Shown: positions 1 through 11,313 of the stretch, one piece after another | Numbering within the stretch: the first letter of the stretch is position 1 | Layout: the number at the start of each line of letters is the position of its first letter | Assembly: GCA_039829965.1 (NCBI GenBank) | Contig: CP139909.1 | Location: forward strand, 372,001-436,000 | Direction: 5' to 3' | Source of the DNA: Buchnera aphidicola (Chaetogeoica yunlongensis) | GTDB lineage: Bacteria; Pseudomonadota; Gammaproteobacteria; Enterobacterales; Enterobacteriaceae | DNA length: 64,000 bases | Translations under genes and position numbers: made by a program | Notes under the pieces: generated by a model | Databases searched by the model: none | What the model was told of the DNA's origin: nothing | The model's input: the letters and a program-made list of their open reading frames with translations, nothing else

Positions 1-320
1 TACAAAATTTTATTTTTTTATCAGGACAAATATCTCAAGGAGACAATACTAAAAAAAATATTTCTACTCAAACACAAGAAATATTAACAAATATTAATAT
101 TATTTTAGAATCAATTAATATAAATGTAAGTAATATTATTAAAACTACAATATTTATGATTAATTTAAAAGATATTAATATTGTCAATGACATATATAAA
201 AACTTTTTTTTTAAATATAGTAATAATTTACCAGCAAGATCATGTGTAGAAGTATCTAAACTTCCACAATATGCAAAAATAGAAATTGAAGCAATTGCTT
301 TTAAACACCCTAAAAGTTAA
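1..320 (+). CDS. ridA: RidA/YjgF-family enamine/imine deaminase, 3' part
   Basis: The gene is cut by the window edge; the visible frame starts at base 3 and ends with TAA at 318-320, giving about 105 residues. RidA-family proteins are small trimeric enzymes that hydrolyse reactive enamine/imine intermediates released by PLP enzymes such as threonine dehydratase. The family landmarks are visible: LSGQIS near the start and the PARSCVEVSKLP segment, whose Arg is the substrate-carboxylate-binding residue, followed by IEIEAIAF at the C-terminus. It converges on deaD, with a hairpin terminator between them. The paralogue name (ridA or tdcF) cannot be settled from the sequence alone. Confidence 0.85.
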   Translation, partial: QNFIFLSGQISQGDNTKKNISTQTQEILTNINIILESININVSNIIKTTIFMINLKDINIVNDIYKNFFFKYSNNLPARSCVEVSKLPQYAKIEIEAIAFKHPKS

Positions 321-333
321 AAAATTAATATCA

Positions 334-358
334 AAGGCAAAGAAAGGTTCTTTGCCTT
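334..358 (+). terminator. Rho-independent terminator after the RidA-family gene
   Basis: Perfect 10-bp inverted repeat (334-343 with 349-358; AAGGCAAAGA against TCTTTGCCTT) with a short loop, starting 13 bases after the stop codon and followed by a T-rich stretch. It is one of the few G/C-containing patches in the spacer. Because the next gene, deaD, is convergent, the hairpin could act on both strands. Confidence 0.75.
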
Positions 359-456
359 ACTATTTTTATTCATTAATTGTAATAAATTTTATCTAATAAA
401 TATCAAATTAAATATTTTAAAAAATATAAATTTCACTTAGAAATAATAAAAATTAC

Positions 457-2280
457 CTATATATTTTTTTGACGATTTTTAAATCCATATACTAAAGCAC
501 TTTTCTTGAAATTACTATTAGTTGAAGTAAATTTTTTATTAACTTGTTTAGTATGTAATCGTCGATTATTATATATTTTTTGTTCTGGAATATTATATTT
601 AGATGTATCTTTTAACTCTCTATTATATAATAATTTTATATGAGTATATTTATTTAAAATTTTAACACGAGTAAATTTTCTACATACAATTTCTGACAAA
701 CCTTTTTTTAATTCTAAAGTAGAATAATTAGAAAACAATCTAATGTTACCAATATTACGATTATTAATATCGCCCTTATTAGAAATTGCATTAATAATAT
801 GACGTATTTCTACTCCATCACTTCTTCCTATACCAACACGATATAAATCAAAATTTTTATTTTTATTATAAATTGATGTTTTTTCCATAAATTTCCTTTT
901 ATCACTATATCTAAACCCTAACGTCTCTCTTCGCCTAATATTTTTAAAATCCTTTATTACATCAGGCTTAACAATCAGAGATCTTTCTCCCTGTGCAATC
1001 TTTAATAATGCGGCTGCTAATAATTCCATTTCTAATTTATCATTAAGATGTATTAGTTTTAATAATAATTTTCGATATTCATTTAAATCTTTACTTTCTA
1101 ATTGAATTTTAACTTTTTCAGAAAATTTTTCAAGACGACGCTTACTTAAAAATTCTGATTTTGGCAAACTAATTTCTTTAATTGAAATTTTCATTACACG
1201 TTCAATATTACGCAATAATCGTCTTTCTCTATTTTCAACAAACAAAAGAGCTTTACCTTTTCTTCCTGCTCTACCAGTTCTTCCAATTCTATGTACATAA
1301 GATTCAGAATCCATAGGAATATCATAATTAATTACTAAACTAATTCTATCTACATCTAATCCTCTAGCTGCAACATCAGTAGCTATTAAAATATCTAATC
1401 TTCCATCTCTCAATTTAGTTAAAGTTTGTTCTCTTAATGTTTGATTCATATCTCCGTTTAATGCAGCACTATTATAACCATTTTTTTCTAAAACGTCTGA
1501 TATTTCTAATGTAGCATTTTTAGTACGCACAAAAATAATTATAGCTGAAAAATCTTCAACTTCTAAAAAACGTATTAAAGCATCAGTCTTTTTTCCATAA
1601 ACTACCCAATAACTTTGTTGAATATCTGGTCTGGTAGTGATACTAGATTGAATACGAACTTCTTTTGGATTTTTCATAAATCTTTTAGAAATACGTCTTA
1701 TAACTTCTGGCATAGTAGCAGAAAATAAAGCTGTTTGATGAACTTTTGGGACTTTTGACATAATAGTTTCTACGTCTTCAATAAATCCCATTCTTAACAT
1801 TTCATCAGCTTCATCTAATACTAAACTAGTTAGATAAGATAAATTTAATGTACCCCTTTTTAAATGATCTAATAACCTTCCTGGAGTTCCAACAACGATA
1901 TGTGGACCTCTACGTAACGATCTTAATTGTAAATCGTATTTTTGACCGCCATATACTGCCAGTATATGAATACCTATTAAATTTTTCGAAAAAGTAGCAA
2001 AAGCATTAGCAACTTGCACAGCTAATTCACGAGTAGGTGTTAAAACCAAAATTTGAGGATGATTTATATTTATTTTAATATTATGTAATAGTGGTAATGC
2101 AAATGCAGCAGTTTTACCACTTCCTGTTTGAGCCATTCCTAATACATCATTACCGCGTAAAAGATAAGGAATGCAGGTCACCTGAATTGGTGATGGTGTT
2201 GTATAGCCTATTGTATTCAATGTTTTAACAAGAGATGAATTTAAACCAAGATCAAAAAATGTTATATTAGTATGCGTCAT
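457..2280 (-). CDS. deaD: DEAD-box ATP-dependent RNA helicase DeaD (CsdA)
   Basis: Unwinds structured RNA; in E. coli it acts in 50S ribosome assembly and in the cold-shock RNA degradosome. Helicase motifs appear in order: [28 protein letters not shown] and [10 protein letters not shown]. The DbpA-like RNA-binding domain follows ([17 protein letters not shown]). The long Arg/Gly tail of the E. coli protein (629 aa) is replaced by a short basic tail. The start chosen is ATG at 2280, giving 607 aa, because [14 protein letters not shown] aligns with the E. coli N-terminus; an in-frame start 57 bases upstream at 2337 is less likely. The gene order deaD-pnp-rpsO is the enteric one, without nlpI. 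Confidence 0.97.
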   Translation of the reverse strand: MTHTNITFFDLGLNSSLVKTLNTIGYTTPSPIQVTCIPYLLRGNDVLGMAQTGSGKTAAFALPLLHNIKININHPQILVLTPTRELAVQVANAFATFSKNLIGIHILAVYGGQKYDLQLRSLRRGPHIVVGTPGRLLDHLKRGTLNLSYLTSLVLDEADEMLRMGFIEDVETIMSKVPKVHQTALFSATMPEVIRRISKRFMKNPKEVRIQSSITTRPDIQQSYWVVYGKKTDALIRFLEVEDFSAIIIFVRTKNATLEISDVLEKNGYNSAALNGDMNQTLREQTLTKLRDGRLDILIATDVAARGLDVDRISLVINYDIPMDSESYVHRIGRTGRAGRKGKALLFVENRERRLLRNIERVMKISIKEISLPKSEFLSKRRLEKFSEKVKIQLESKDLNEYRKLLLKLIHLNDKLEMELLAAALLKIAQGERSLIVKPDVIKDFKNIRRRETLGFRYSDKRKFMEKTSIYNKNKNFDLYRVGIGRSDGVEIRHIINAISNKGDINNRNIGNIRLFSNYSTLELKKGLSEIVCRKFTRVKILNKYTHIKLLYNRELKDTSKYNIPEQKIYNNRRLHTKQVNKKFTSTNSNFKKSALVYGFKNRQKNI

Positions 2281-2769
2281 GCAATACGTATTACCCCTTA
2301 AAGTTAAATTGACTAGTTTAAAAATTGTTACTGACAATAAAAATATTATTTTTTTGTAAAAAAATAAAAACTTATTTAAAAATTTAATAATTTATTAAAT
2401 AACACATAAAAATTATTTATAAAAATATAATTATGTAAATCTATTAGAAAATGAAAAAATTATATCGATTTTTATTTGGTTAACATTTTTTAAAATTATA
2501 AAAAGTATATATATTATTAAATAAAACCATAAAATATTTTAGATATAAAAACATTATATAGATAATTATCATAACAAGATAGTTGTCAATAAATTTCTCA
2601 CATAAATAATTAAAAAAAAATATTAATAATTTATAAATATTATATTACATATTTATTTATTAAAAATTTTATACTTATTTTTATATACAATTTATTAAAT
2701 ATCTTATTAATACTTTATGAATAATTATCATCCTACTAAAAGTGTTAACAATAAATTTATACGAATTTA
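2281..2769. other. Intergenic region, deaD to pnp, no gene recognised
   Basis: 489 bases of A/T-rich sequence, on average poorer in G/C than the flanking genes. In E. coli the lipoprotein gene nlpI lies here between pnp and deaD on the same strand. I could not recognise any NlpI motif, so this may be an eroded nlpI or simply spacer and the deaD leader. No convincing hairpin was seen. Confidence 0.5.
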
Positions 2770-4860
2770 CTAAAAATTTTCTTTTACTCCCTTGATACTT
2801 AATTTTAAACGACCTTGCCTATCTATTTCTAATACTTTTACAAAAATTTCTTGATGAAGATGAAGATAATCTGATACTTTTTCAACACGTTTATGAGCAA
2901 TTTGTGAAATATGAACTAACCCTTCTTTTCCAATCCCAATAGATACAAATGCACCAAAATCAACTATTTTAGTAACTTTACCATCGTAAATACGTCCAAC
3001 TTCAATTTCTGCAGTAATTTCCTTAATTCTCTGAATAGCATATTTAGCTTTATCTTGCATTATTGCTGAAATTTTTACAGTTCCATCATCTTCAATTTCA
3101 ATTGTAGTACCAGTTTCTTCAGTTAACATTCTGATGACTGAACCACCTTTACCAATAACATCTTTTATTTTTTCTGGGTTAATTTTAATAGTATGAATCC
3201 TAGGTGCAAAAATAGAAATATCTTTTTTAGGAAAATTTAAAGATTGTTTCATAATATTAAGAATATGCATTCTAGCCTTTTTGGCTTGATATAATGTTAA
3301 TTGAATAATTTCATTGGTAATACTTTCTATTTTTATGTCCATTTGTAATGCTGTAATTCCATTTATTCCTCCAGAAACTTTAAAGTCCATATCTCCTAAG
3401 TAATCTTCATCTCCTAAAATATCCGACAAAATAATAAATTTATTTCCTTCCCTTACTAATCCCATTGCCACACCTGCTACAGCTGTTGATATAGGAACTC
3501 CAGCATCCATAAGTGCTAAAGAAGCACCACAAACCGAAGCCATAGAAGAAGAACCATTAGATTCAGTAATTTCTGAAACAATACGTATTGTATAAGGAAA
3601 TAAATCTAAACTAGGCATAACTGCTAATACACTTCTTTTAGCTAATTTCCCATGACCGATTTCTCGACGTTTAGGTGTTCCTACTATTCCAATTTCTCCT
3701 ACAGCATAAGGAGGAAAATTATAATGAAACAAAAAATTATCAGTTCGATCACCTAATAATTCATCTAAATTCTGAGCATCTCTAGATGTTCCTAACGTAA
3801 CTGACACTAAAGATTGTGTTTCACCACGAGTGAATAATGCTGATCCATGAGCTCTGGGTAATATACCTGTTCGAATATCTACAGATCTAATTGTATCTTG
3901 CTTACGACCATCTATACGTAATCCATATTTTAAAATTTTTTCTCTAACTATTTTTTTTTCAATTTTAGAAAAAATTAATAAAATTTCAGATTCATCAATG
4001 TTTAAATTTTCACTAATAATAGCTTTTACTACATTAGATTTTACTTGATCTAACACATTAGTACGTATAGTTTTATCAAAAATATTATAAGCTTTTGCTA
4101 TTTCTATTTTAGAAATATCAGAGATCATGTTTTCTAAATCTTTATTAATAGGACATAAATAATCTTCCCATGCAGGTGTATTGACTTCGTTAGAAAATTT
4201 TATAATATTTTTAATTACCGTTTTTTGTTGTTCGTGTCCATAATGAATTGCTTTAATAATTTGCTCTTCAGATAACATATTAGCTTCTGCTTCAACCATT
4301 AATACAGAATTTATTGTGCCAGAAACAATTAAATCTAAAGTACTAGTTTTAATTTCGTTAACATTAGGATTTAAAACGTACTTATTATTAATGTAACCTA
4401 CTCTAGCTGCTCCAATTGGACCTAAAAAAGGTATTCCCGATATACTCAGTGCTGCAGAAGAACCTATTATCGCTACTATATCTGGATTTATTAAAGGATT
4501 TAATGAAACTACAGTAGCAATAATTTGAATTTCATTAAAGAATCTTTCAGGAAATAATGGACGAATAGGACGATCTATTAAACGAGCAACTAATATTTCA
4601 TTTTCACTAGGCCTTCCTTCTCTACGAAAAAAACCACCTGGAATACGCCCTGCAGCATATGTTCTTTCTTGATAATTTACAGTCATTGGAAAAAAATTTT
4701 TTTCTAATTGTAATTTTTTTTGACCAACAACAGTTACAAATACTGAAGTATCATCCATAGTAGTCATTACTGCAGCTGTAGCTTGCCGTGCCATTAAACC
4801 AGTTTCTAATGTAACAGTATGTTGACCATATTGAAATTTGTGTACAATAGGGTTTAGCAA
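2770..4860 (-). CDS. pnp: Polyribonucleotide nucleotidyltransferase (PNPase)
   Basis: 3'-to-5' phosphorolytic exoribonuclease and core of the RNA degradosome. Two RNase PH domains, then a KH domain ([16 protein letters not shown]) and an S1 domain at the C-terminus; the catalytic acidic stretch [16 protein letters not shown] is intact. The start chosen is TTG at 4858-4860, giving 696 aa (E. coli 711). The protein then begins [19 protein letters not shown], matching E. coli residue for residue, and AAGGAT at 4867-4872 is a good ribosome-binding site 6 bases upstream. The in-frame ATG at 4881 lies upstream of that site and would make it coding. E. coli pnp also starts with UUG. Downstream of rpsO as in enterics. 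Confidence 0.97.
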   Translation of the reverse strand: MLNPIVHKFQYGQHTVTLETGLMARQATAAVMTTMDDTSVFVTVVGQKKLQLEKNFFPMTVNYQERTYAAGRIPGGFFRREGRPSENEILVARLIDRPIRPLFPERFFNEIQIIATVVSLNPLINPDIVAIIGSSAALSISGIPFLGPIGAARVGYINNKYVLNPNVNEIKTSTLDLIVSGTINSVLMVEAEANMLSEEQIIKAIHYGHEQQKTVIKNIIKFSNEVNTPAWEDYLCPINKDLENMISDISKIEIAKAYNIFDKTIRTNVLDQVKSNVVKAIISENLNIDESEILLIFSKIEKKIVREKILKYGLRIDGRKQDTIRSVDIRTGILPRAHGSALFTRGETQSLVSVTLGTSRDAQNLDELLGDRTDNFLFHYNFPPYAVGEIGIVGTPKRREIGHGKLAKRSVLAVMPSLDLFPYTIRIVSEITESNGSSSMASVCGASLALMDAGVPISTAVAGVAMGLVREGNKFIILSDILGDEDYLGDMDFKVSGGINGITALQMDIKIESITNEIIQLTLYQAKKARMHILNIMKQSLNFPKKDISIFAPRIHTIKINPEKIKDVIGKGGSVIRMLTEETGTTIEIEDDGTVKISAIMQDKAKYAIQRIKEITAEIEVGRIYDGKVTKIVDFGAFVSIGIGKEGLVHISQIAHKRVEKVSDYLHLHQEIFVKVLEIDRQGRLKLSIKGVKENF

Positions 4861-5112
4861 AATAATATCCTTAATAAACATATCGAATTAACATTGTGTT
4901 CACATAAAATAAAAAATCACAGTAAAAATTTTATCAAAAACAAAAATATACCAAAAAATAATTAAAAAATTACTAAAAATATTTCTAATAATCTAAAATT
5001 ATTTATGAAAATAACTATATGTTTTATAAAATAATATTTTAAATAAGATTTCTAAAAAAACTATATATTTCAAATATAAAAATTAATTATATCAATATTT
5101 TATTATTATCAA

Positions 5113-5382
5113 TTATCGACGTAACTGCAATTTACTAATAATATTAGAATAACGTAATAAACTTATACCTTTTAAATAATTCAATAATTTACGACGTTTA
5201 GACACCATTTTTAAGAGACCACGACGACTACAATGATCTTTTTTATGAATAGAAAAATGATTTTGTAAATAGTTAATTCTATGTGTTAATAAAGCTATTT
5301 GAACTTCAGATTTACCACTATCTTTTTTATTTTTACCAAATTGTTCTATTATTTCATTTTTCTTAATTTTACTTAAATGCAT
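5113..5382 (-). CDS. rpsO: 30S ribosomal protein S15
   Basis: Binds the 16S rRNA central domain early in 30S assembly and contacts 23S rRNA in an intersubunit bridge. The sequence contains the S15 core: [41 protein letters not shown] and a C-terminal LQLRR. Starting at ATG 5382 gives 89 aa, exactly the E. coli length, with AGGA five bases upstream of the start. An in-frame ATG at 5394 overlaps that ribosome-binding site and is rejected. It lies between truB and pnp, as in E. coli. Confidence 0.97.
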   Translation of the reverse strand: MHLSKIKKNEIIEQFGKNKKDSGKSEVQIALLTHRINYLQNHFSIHKKDHCSRRGLLKMVSKRRKLLNYLKGISLLRYSNIISKLQLRR

Positions 5383-5506
5383 ATTAATCCTCATAATTTT
5401 AATATTTTAATACTATAAAATAAATTATTCACACCAATATTTTTTTTATAATATCGATATGTTACTATGAATGTGTATATTTTAGCAAATGACATCACAT
5501 AAACTT

Positions 5507-6415
5507 TTATAAGATTAAATAAAAAGGAAATAATTCATTATTATTATAATTAATTTTTCCAATACCAATAAATTTTTTACTTAAACCTTCTGTAATACGA
5601 ACAAATTGATTTTTAATACTACTTTTAATATTTACTGATTGTCTATATTTTAAATACTTACTTATTTGTGAAGTGATATTAACCTCTGGAAAACATAAAG
5701 AAAAATCATCCATAGATATAAAAATTTTATTTAATCCATTTATATTATATTTTTCTAGTGTATTTAGTTCCGATAAATTAATCATTTTAGAGTAAGAATA
5801 ATTTCCTACTTGTAAACGACGTAAAGAAATAACATGAGCGCAACAACCTAGTTTTTCTCCTAAATCTTCTATTAACGTTCTAATATATGTTCCTTTAGAA
5901 CAAATAATGTCTAATTCTAAAAATTTACTTTTATAACCTAATAATTTTAATTGGTAAATATAAACTTTTCTACTTTGTCTTAATATTACAATTCCTTTTC
6001 TCGCATATTTATACAATTCTTTTCCTTTATATTTAATTGCAGAATACATAGAAGGTGTTTGTTGAATTGTTCCATGAAATCTTCTTAAAACATATAATAA
6101 TTTATCAATAGTAAAATTTATTGATTTAACTTTAATAATTTCTCCTTCAGAATCTGAAGTAGAAGTTTGTTGACCAAGTTTTGCAATGACATGATATCTT
6201 TTATTAGAGTTAATTAAAAACTGAGATAACTTAGTAGCGCGACCACAACAAATAGGTAACATTCCAGTAGCACAAGGATCTAAAGATCCCGTATGGCCAA
6301 TTTTATTTATCTTTAAAATTCTTTTGATTATTTTTAATACACTATTAGAAGACAAACCATATGGCTTATCAATTAAAAAAATTCCATTAAGATTCCTATA
6401 TTTAGTAAAAAGCAC
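5507..6415 (-). CDS. truB: tRNA pseudouridine(55) synthase TruB
   Basis: Converts U55 of the tRNA T-loop to pseudouridine and assists tRNA folding. The catalytic motif GHTGSLDPCATGMLPI carries the nucleophilic Asp around residue 47, and motifs YHVIAKLGQ, PSMYSAIKYKG and CSKGTYIRTLIEDLG follow in the family order. The 302-aa product is close to the E. coli 314. Tightly packed behind rbfA (17 bases between stop and start) in the nusA-infB-rbfA-truB-rpsO-pnp operon. Confidence 0.96.
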   Translation of the reverse strand: MLFTKYRNLNGIFLIDKPYGLSSNSVLKIIKRILKINKIGHTGSLDPCATGMLPICCGRATKLSQFLINSNKRYHVIAKLGQQTSTSDSEGEIIKVKSINFTIDKLLYVLRRFHGTIQQTPSMYSAIKYKGKELYKYARKGIVILRQSRKVYIYQLKLLGYKSKFLELDIICSKGTYIRTLIEDLGEKLGCCAHVISLRRLQVGNYSYSKMINLSELNTLEKYNINGLNKIFISMDDFSLCFPEVNITSQISKYLKYRQSVNIKSSIKNQFVRITEGLSKKFIGIGKINYNNNELFPFYLIL

Positions 6416-6432
6416 CTATATTACCTTTTAAA

Positions 6433-6819
6433 TTATTTATTATTACATTTATTTAAAATATCATTAATTAATAATGTTATTTCTACTCCGTTATTATACG
6501 AATTATCATGAAAAAAATGTAATTTTGGAATAATTCTCAAACGAAGCTGTCTAGCTAGTAAGTATCTTATATACTTAGAAGAACTTTGAAGTACATGTAA
6601 TAAAGTTTTATAACATAATTTTTTTTTATTATTTAAAAAACTAACATATATCTTTGCATGACTATAATCTTTAGAAATACAAACATCAAAAATAGAAATC
6701 AATATGTTATATAACCTAGGATCATTAAGTTTGTAATCAATAATCCAAGAAATTTTTTTTTTATTTCGCAAGATACTTTTAAAGAACGAGTACAATATTT
6801 CATAAAAATGATACTCCAT
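6433..6819 (-). CDS. rbfA: 30S ribosome-binding factor A
   Basis: Late 30S assembly factor that binds near 16S helix 1 and helps in cold adaptation. At 128 aa it is close to the E. coli 133. The N-terminal third is poorly conserved, but the KH-like core is recognisable: DPRLYNILISI, SHAKIYVSFLN and RLRIIPKLHFFHDNS. Its place between infB and truB supports the call. The acidic C-terminal tail of the E. coli protein is mostly missing. Confidence 0.92.
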   Translation of the reverse strand: MEYHFYEILYSFFKSILRNKKKISWIIDYKLNDPRLYNILISIFDVCISKDYSHAKIYVSFLNNKKKLCYKTLLHVLQSSSKYIRYLLARQLRLRIIPKLHFFHDNSYNNGVEITLLINDILNKCNNK

Positions 6820-6856
6820 TAATTAATAATTTTTATATGTTATTAATAACTAATTA

Positions 6857-9481
6857 CTAAATTTTTACTACATTGAATACTTCTATTAAATCTTCAATAA
6901 TTACATCATTATAATTTTTTATTCCAATTCCACATTCCATACCACATTTAACTTCTGAAATGTCTTCTTTAAATCGACGTAAGGATATTAATTCTCCTTC
7001 ATACACAACTAAATTTTTTCTTAATATTCTAATTGAACTATTTCTTTTCACTACACCATCTATTACCATACATCCAACAATTACTCCTAATTTAGGAGAT
7101 TTAAAAATATTCCTAACTTTTGCTAAACCAATGACTTCTTGCTTGTATTTTGGAGATAACATTCCACACATAAAATTTTTTATTTCGTCAACAATATGAT
7201 ATATTACTGAATAATAACGTAACTTTACATTTTCTGATTTAATGATTTTTATTGCTTTGGAATCAGCACAAACATTAAATCCTATAATAAAAGCCCCAGA
7301 TGCGACAGCTAATAAAACATCAGTTTCTGTAACACCACCAACACCTTTTCCTACTATTTTTATATTAATTTCATTAGTTGATAACTTTAGTAATGCATCT
7401 GAAATAGCTTCTAAAGATCCTTGAAAATCAGACTTAATAATAATATTTAATTCTGAAAAATCTTTATTTTTTATATTACTAAAAATATCTGATGATTTTG
7501 ATATTTGTTGTTTAAATATTTTCTTTTCTCTAAATTTATTTAGACGATACAAAGCAACCAATCTAGCCTTTTTTTCATCACGAACAACAAAAATTTCTTC
7601 TCCAGAAATCAATATTCCAGATAATCCAAATATCTTAACCGGAACAGAAGGACCTGCTGAATTAATTACATTTCCTAAATCATCATTAATAGCTCTTATT
7701 CGTCCATATTCAGATCCACATAACACTACATCTCCCTTGCAAAGATTTCCTTTTTTAACTAGTATTGTTGCAGTAGGACCTCTATTTTTATCCAAATAAG
7801 ACTCAATTACTAATCCTGAAGCCATTCCACTAAATGTCGATTTTAATTCTAAAACTTCTGATTGCATTAAAATAGCATGTAATAAATTTTTAATACCTGT
7901 ACCAGATTTTGCAGAAACATTTACAAAAATATTATCTCCACCCCACTCTTCTGGAATAATATTGTATTTTGTTAATTCATTTTTTATTTTTTCTAAATTT
8001 ATAGTAGTTTTATCTATTTTATTAATAGCAACTAATATTGGAACTGAAGCTGCTTGAGCATGTTGTATTGCTTCTATAGTTTGAGGTTTTATTCCATCAT
8101 CCGCTGCAATTACTAAAACTACAATATCTGTAATTTTAGCACCTCTAGCTCTCATAGCAGTAAATGCTGAATGACCTGGTGTATCTAAAAAAGTGATAAT
8201 TTTATCATCAACATTTACGTAATATGCACCAATGCTTTGAGTAATACCTCCAAATTCTAAACTAGCTACTTTAGTTGATCTGATTTTATCTAATAACGAT
8301 GTTTTTCCATGATCGACATGTCCCATAATAGTTACTACAGGGGGGCGAAATTTTTTAATTCCATTGCCAAAATCTCGATCCTTCATAATTTGCTCTTCTA
8401 AATAATTTTCAGAATATATTGTAACTTTATGCCCCATTTCTTCAGCTACCAATTGAGCAATATCCTGTTCAATAACTTGATTAATAGTTACTATATAACC
8501 TAATTTCATCATTATTTTGATTATTTCAGAACTTTTTCTTGCCATTTTATTAGCTAAATCATATATAGAAATAGAACCATTCAAAATTATATTTCTATTA
8601 ACTATATGTAATGGTTTAGTAAAAACTTGTTTTAATAAAGTATTATTTTGATTTTGTTTATAATTTTTATTTGAATTCGTCTCTATTTTAGAATGTATTG
8701 TATTTTTAATTTTTTCATAATAACTATTATTTTTTTTATTATTTTTTTTAATTGCTTTATTTCTAAAAAAACGATAATTTTCTATACTATTGTTTTTATT
8801 TGAGTTTTTTGAATTATTTAAATTCGAATCTTTAAAATTATTATTTATATTTATAGATTTTATACGATGACTTGGCTTAGATTTAATTCCTTTTTTAGCG
8901 TCTAGAAATGAATTTTTAATGTTTACATTTTTTTTTAATATCTTTTTCATATTTAAATATTTAGAATGATTTTTTTTATCTATTTGATTTACAATACTAA
9001 TTTTTCGTTTTCTTATATCCAATTCTGTTTTTTTTTGAACTATAACGTTATTATAATTAATCTTGTTTTTAATATCATTTAACAAATTATTTGAAATGTT
9101 TTCTTGAACATTATTATCTTTGTCTCTAAAAATTTTTTCTTGCACACAATTATTGTTATTTTTCTTTAATGATAATTCTTTTATACTGTTATCAGTTTTA
9201 AAATATTTCTTGTTTTTTCTAACTTCAATAGAAACATTCTTACTTTTTTTTCCAAAACTAGCAACGTTTACAATACTTCTAATTTTTCTTTTCAACACAA
9301 AAATGTTTTTATCTTTTAAAAGTTCATTTTCATTTAAATGTTTTATCAAATATTTTTTTTCTAATATAGAAACAGTATCGTACTTGGTTTTTACAATTCC
9401 TATCTTTAAAAATTCTTGTATTAATTTTTCTACTGTCATATTTACTTCATTTGAAAAGTTCTGCATATTTATTATTTCCAT
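6857..9481 (-). CDS. infB: Translation initiation factor IF-2
   Basis: GTPase that places fMet-tRNA on the 30S subunit and promotes subunit joining. Residues 1-60 resemble the IF2 N-terminal domain. Roughly residues 70-290 form a Lys/Asn/Ile-rich low-complexity linker that has lost the Ala/Glu/Arg repeats of the E. coli protein. The G domain follows with [21 protein letters not shown] and NKIDK, then domains II, III and the fMet-tRNA-binding IV at the C-terminus. The product is 874 aa (E. coli 890). Start ATG 9481 has AGGA upstream; it lies 14 bases behind nusA. Confidence 0.97.
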   Translation of the reverse strand: MEIINMQNFSNEVNMTVEKLIQEFLKIGIVKTKYDTVSILEKKYLIKHLNENELLKDKNIFVLKRKIRSIVNVASFGKKSKNVSIEVRKNKKYFKTDNSIKELSLKKNNNNCVQEKIFRDKDNNVQENISNNLLNDIKNKINYNNVIVQKKTELDIRKRKISIVNQIDKKNHSKYLNMKKILKKNVNIKNSFLDAKKGIKSKPSHRIKSININNNFKDSNLNNSKNSNKNNSIENYRFFRNKAIKKNNKKNNSYYEKIKNTIHSKIETNSNKNYKQNQNNTLLKQVFTKPLHIVNRNIILNGSISIYDLANKMARKSSEIIKIMMKLGYIVTINQVIEQDIAQLVAEEMGHKVTIYSENYLEEQIMKDRDFGNGIKKFRPPVVTIMGHVDHGKTSLLDKIRSTKVASLEFGGITQSIGAYYVNVDDKIITFLDTPGHSAFTAMRARGAKITDIVVLVIAADDGIKPQTIEAIQHAQAASVPILVAINKIDKTTINLEKIKNELTKYNIIPEEWGGDNIFVNVSAKSGTGIKNLLHAILMQSEVLELKSTFSGMASGLVIESYLDKNRGPTATILVKKGNLCKGDVVLCGSEYGRIRAINDDLGNVINSAGPSVPVKIFGLSGILISGEEIFVVRDEKKARLVALYRLNKFREKKIFKQQISKSSDIFSNIKNKDFSELNIIIKSDFQGSLEAISDALLKLSTNEINIKIVGKGVGGVTETDVLLAVASGAFIIGFNVCADSKAIKIIKSENVKLRYYSVIYHIVDEIKNFMCGMLSPKYKQEVIGLAKVRNIFKSPKLGVIVGCMVIDGVVKRNSSIRILRKNLVVYEGELISLRRFKEDISEVKCGMECGIGIKNYNDVIIEDLIEVFNVVKI

Positions 9482-9495
9482 AATTAAATCTATTC

Positions 9496-10989
9496 CTAAG
9501 CATCAGTTTTATTACCGAACCAACATATATTACGCGCAGTCATAATTAAGACTCCAGCGGTACTAGAATTTAAACCTTCAATATCTATTAAATCATCAAC
9601 TCCTTGATCAGCTAAATCCTCTAAATTTAAAATATTTTTTTCTGCTAATTTACACGCTATTTTGTGATTCATACCCTTTAAATTCAATAAATCGCTATGA
9701 GGTTGCTTATTATTTATCATTTTTTCGTTTTCTATTTCAATAATAGATAAAGCTTCTCTTGCATTATTTTGTATTAAATAAGCTAATTCACTAGTAATAC
9801 CAGGAATATTTAAAAATTCACTAAATGGAATATAAGCTAATTCTTCTATAGAAATAAAACCTTCATTAATTAAAATATTAGAAATATCCTTATTGAGTTT
9901 TAAATATTTGGTAAAAATATTTAGTACTTTTTCTTTTTCTTCTTGATGTTTTAATTCCAAATCACCTGCAGTCATTACATTTATTTCCCATCCACTTAAT
10001 TGAGAAGCTAAACGTACATTTTGTCCGTTTCTTCCAATGGCTTGAGCTAAATTATTAGGTTCCACTGCTATGTCTATAGTATTATGATCTTCATCTAAAA
10101 TTATAGAAGAAACATCCGCTGGAGCCATAGAATTAATAATAAATTGAGCAGGATTATCATCCCACAAAACAATATCTATTCTTTCTCCACATAATTCACT
10201 AGAAACAGCTTGAACACGAGCTCCTCTCATACCTACACAAGCACCAACTGCATCAATTCTTTTATCATTACTTTTTACAGCTATTTTAGCACGAGATCCT
10301 GGATCACGTGCAGCTGATTTAATCTCAATTATTTCTTCTCCTATTTCTGGAACTTCTATCTTAAATAATTCAATTAACATTTCAGGTTTAGATCGAGTTA
10401 CAAACAATTGAGCACCACGAAATTCTGGATAAATAGCATATAATACTCCTTTAACTCTATCACCTATTCTAAAATTTTCTCTAGGTAACATATCTTCTTT
10501 TAAAATTAATGCTTCTGCATTATTTCCAAGATCTAAAGTAATGCTTTCTCTATTAATTTTTTTTACTATTCCTGTTAATATTTTTCCAAAATAACTTCTA
10601 AATTGTTCAACTATCATTGCTCTTTCTGCTTCTCTAACTTTTTGAACAATAACCTGCTTAGCAGTTTGAGTTGTTATTCTATCAAAGGTTACAGAAATTA
10701 TTTTATCCTCAATGTAATCATTAACGTTTATTTCAAGATTATCTAATCTAGCAGCAGCTAATGTAATCTCTTTAGTAGGATGACATACTTGATTCACTAC
10801 TAACCATCGACGAAATGTTTTAAAATTTCCATTTTTTCTGTCAATTTTAACTCTTACTTCAATTTCTTGCTCATATTTTTTTTTAGTAGCTATTGCTAAC
10901 GCACACTCTAACGCCTCAAAAATTTTCTCTCTAGGTAATGCTTTTTCATTGGATACTGCTTCTACAACAGCTAAAATTTCTTTATTCAT
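9496..10989 (-). CDS. nusA: Transcription termination/antitermination factor NusA
   Basis: RNA polymerase-associated factor that modulates pausing, intrinsic termination and antitermination. The 497-aa product is almost collinear with E. coli NusA (495): N-terminal polymerase-binding domain from [21 protein letters not shown], an S1 domain, two KH domains ([15 protein letters not shown] and [14 protein letters not shown]) and two acidic C-terminal repeats ending [18 protein letters not shown]. One of the best-conserved proteins of the window. rimP, which precedes nusA in E. coli, is absent here; a strong hairpin and tRNA-Leu lie upstream instead. Confidence 0.98.
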   Translation of the reverse strand: MNKEILAVVEAVSNEKALPREKIFEALECALAIATKKKYEQEIEVRVKIDRKNGNFKTFRRWLVVNQVCHPTKEITLAAARLDNLEINVNDYIEDKIISVTFDRITTQTAKQVIVQKVREAERAMIVEQFRSYFGKILTGIVKKINRESITLDLGNNAEALILKEDMLPRENFRIGDRVKGVLYAIYPEFRGAQLFVTRSKPEMLIELFKIEVPEIGEEIIEIKSAARDPGSRAKIAVKSNDKRIDAVGACVGMRGARVQAVSSELCGERIDIVLWDDNPAQFIINSMAPADVSSIILDEDHNTIDIAVEPNNLAQAIGRNGQNVRLASQLSGWEINVMTAGDLELKHQEEKEKVLNIFTKYLKLNKDISNILINEGFISIEELAYIPFSEFLNIPGITSELAYLIQNNAREALSIIEIENEKMINNKQPHSDLLNLKGMNHKIACKLAEKNILNLEDLADQGVDDLIDIEGLNSSTAGVLIMTARNICWFGNKTDA

Positions 10990-11103
10990 TATTTTTTATT
11001 CACCCTAACTTAAGTATAATTTTTTTAAAAAAACATCGCTAAAGTGATTAGATTTAATAAATACACTATGATAATTTACATTTATTTATTTTGTATTTTA
11101 TTC

Positions 11104-11154
11104 ATTTATAACACTAAAAATCCCCAAAATACGGGGATTTTTAGTGTTATAAAT
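11104..11154 (-). terminator. 22-bp perfect hairpin between tRNA-Leu and nusA
   Basis: Perfect inverted repeat, 11104-11125 against 11133-11154, with a 7-base loop and a 4-bp G/C clamp at the loop end followed by A/T. It is by far the strongest hairpin of the window. It lies downstream of secG and tRNA-Leu and upstream of nusA on the minus strand, so it probably ends the secG-tRNA transcript. The A/T arms supply a U run within the hairpin on either strand; a free U tract is more evident on the plus side. Confidence 0.75.
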
Positions 11155-11200
11155 CATCATATTATTTTTTATTTTAATCCGCTTTAATTAAATTTATAAT

Positions 11201-11285
11201 TACCGAGAGCGGGACTTGAACCCGCATACCTAAAATAGGCACTACCCCCTCAAGATAGCGTGTTTACCAATTTCACCATCTCGGC
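11201..11285 (-). tRNA. leuU: tRNA-Leu(GAG)
   Basis: 85-nt class II tRNA; on the minus strand it begins GCCGAGATGGTGAAATTGG and has acceptor, D, anticodon, long variable and T arms. The anticodon stem CTATC/GGTAG (one G-U pair) encloses TTGAGGG, so the anticodon is GAG, reading CUC/CUU. The acceptor starts with a G1-U72 pair, as in E. coli leuU. The discriminator is A and no CCA is encoded. The neighbours secG and nusA are those of E. coli leuU. Confidence 0.96.
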
Positions 11286-11313
11286 TAAATAAATAATCAA
11301 ACTATCACTAATT

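Noticed and set aside
9120..9545. 141-codon plus-strand frame over infB/nusA
   Set aside because: A mirror of the Lys/Asn-rich IF2 linker, giving a Phe/Leu/Ser-rich nonsense protein.
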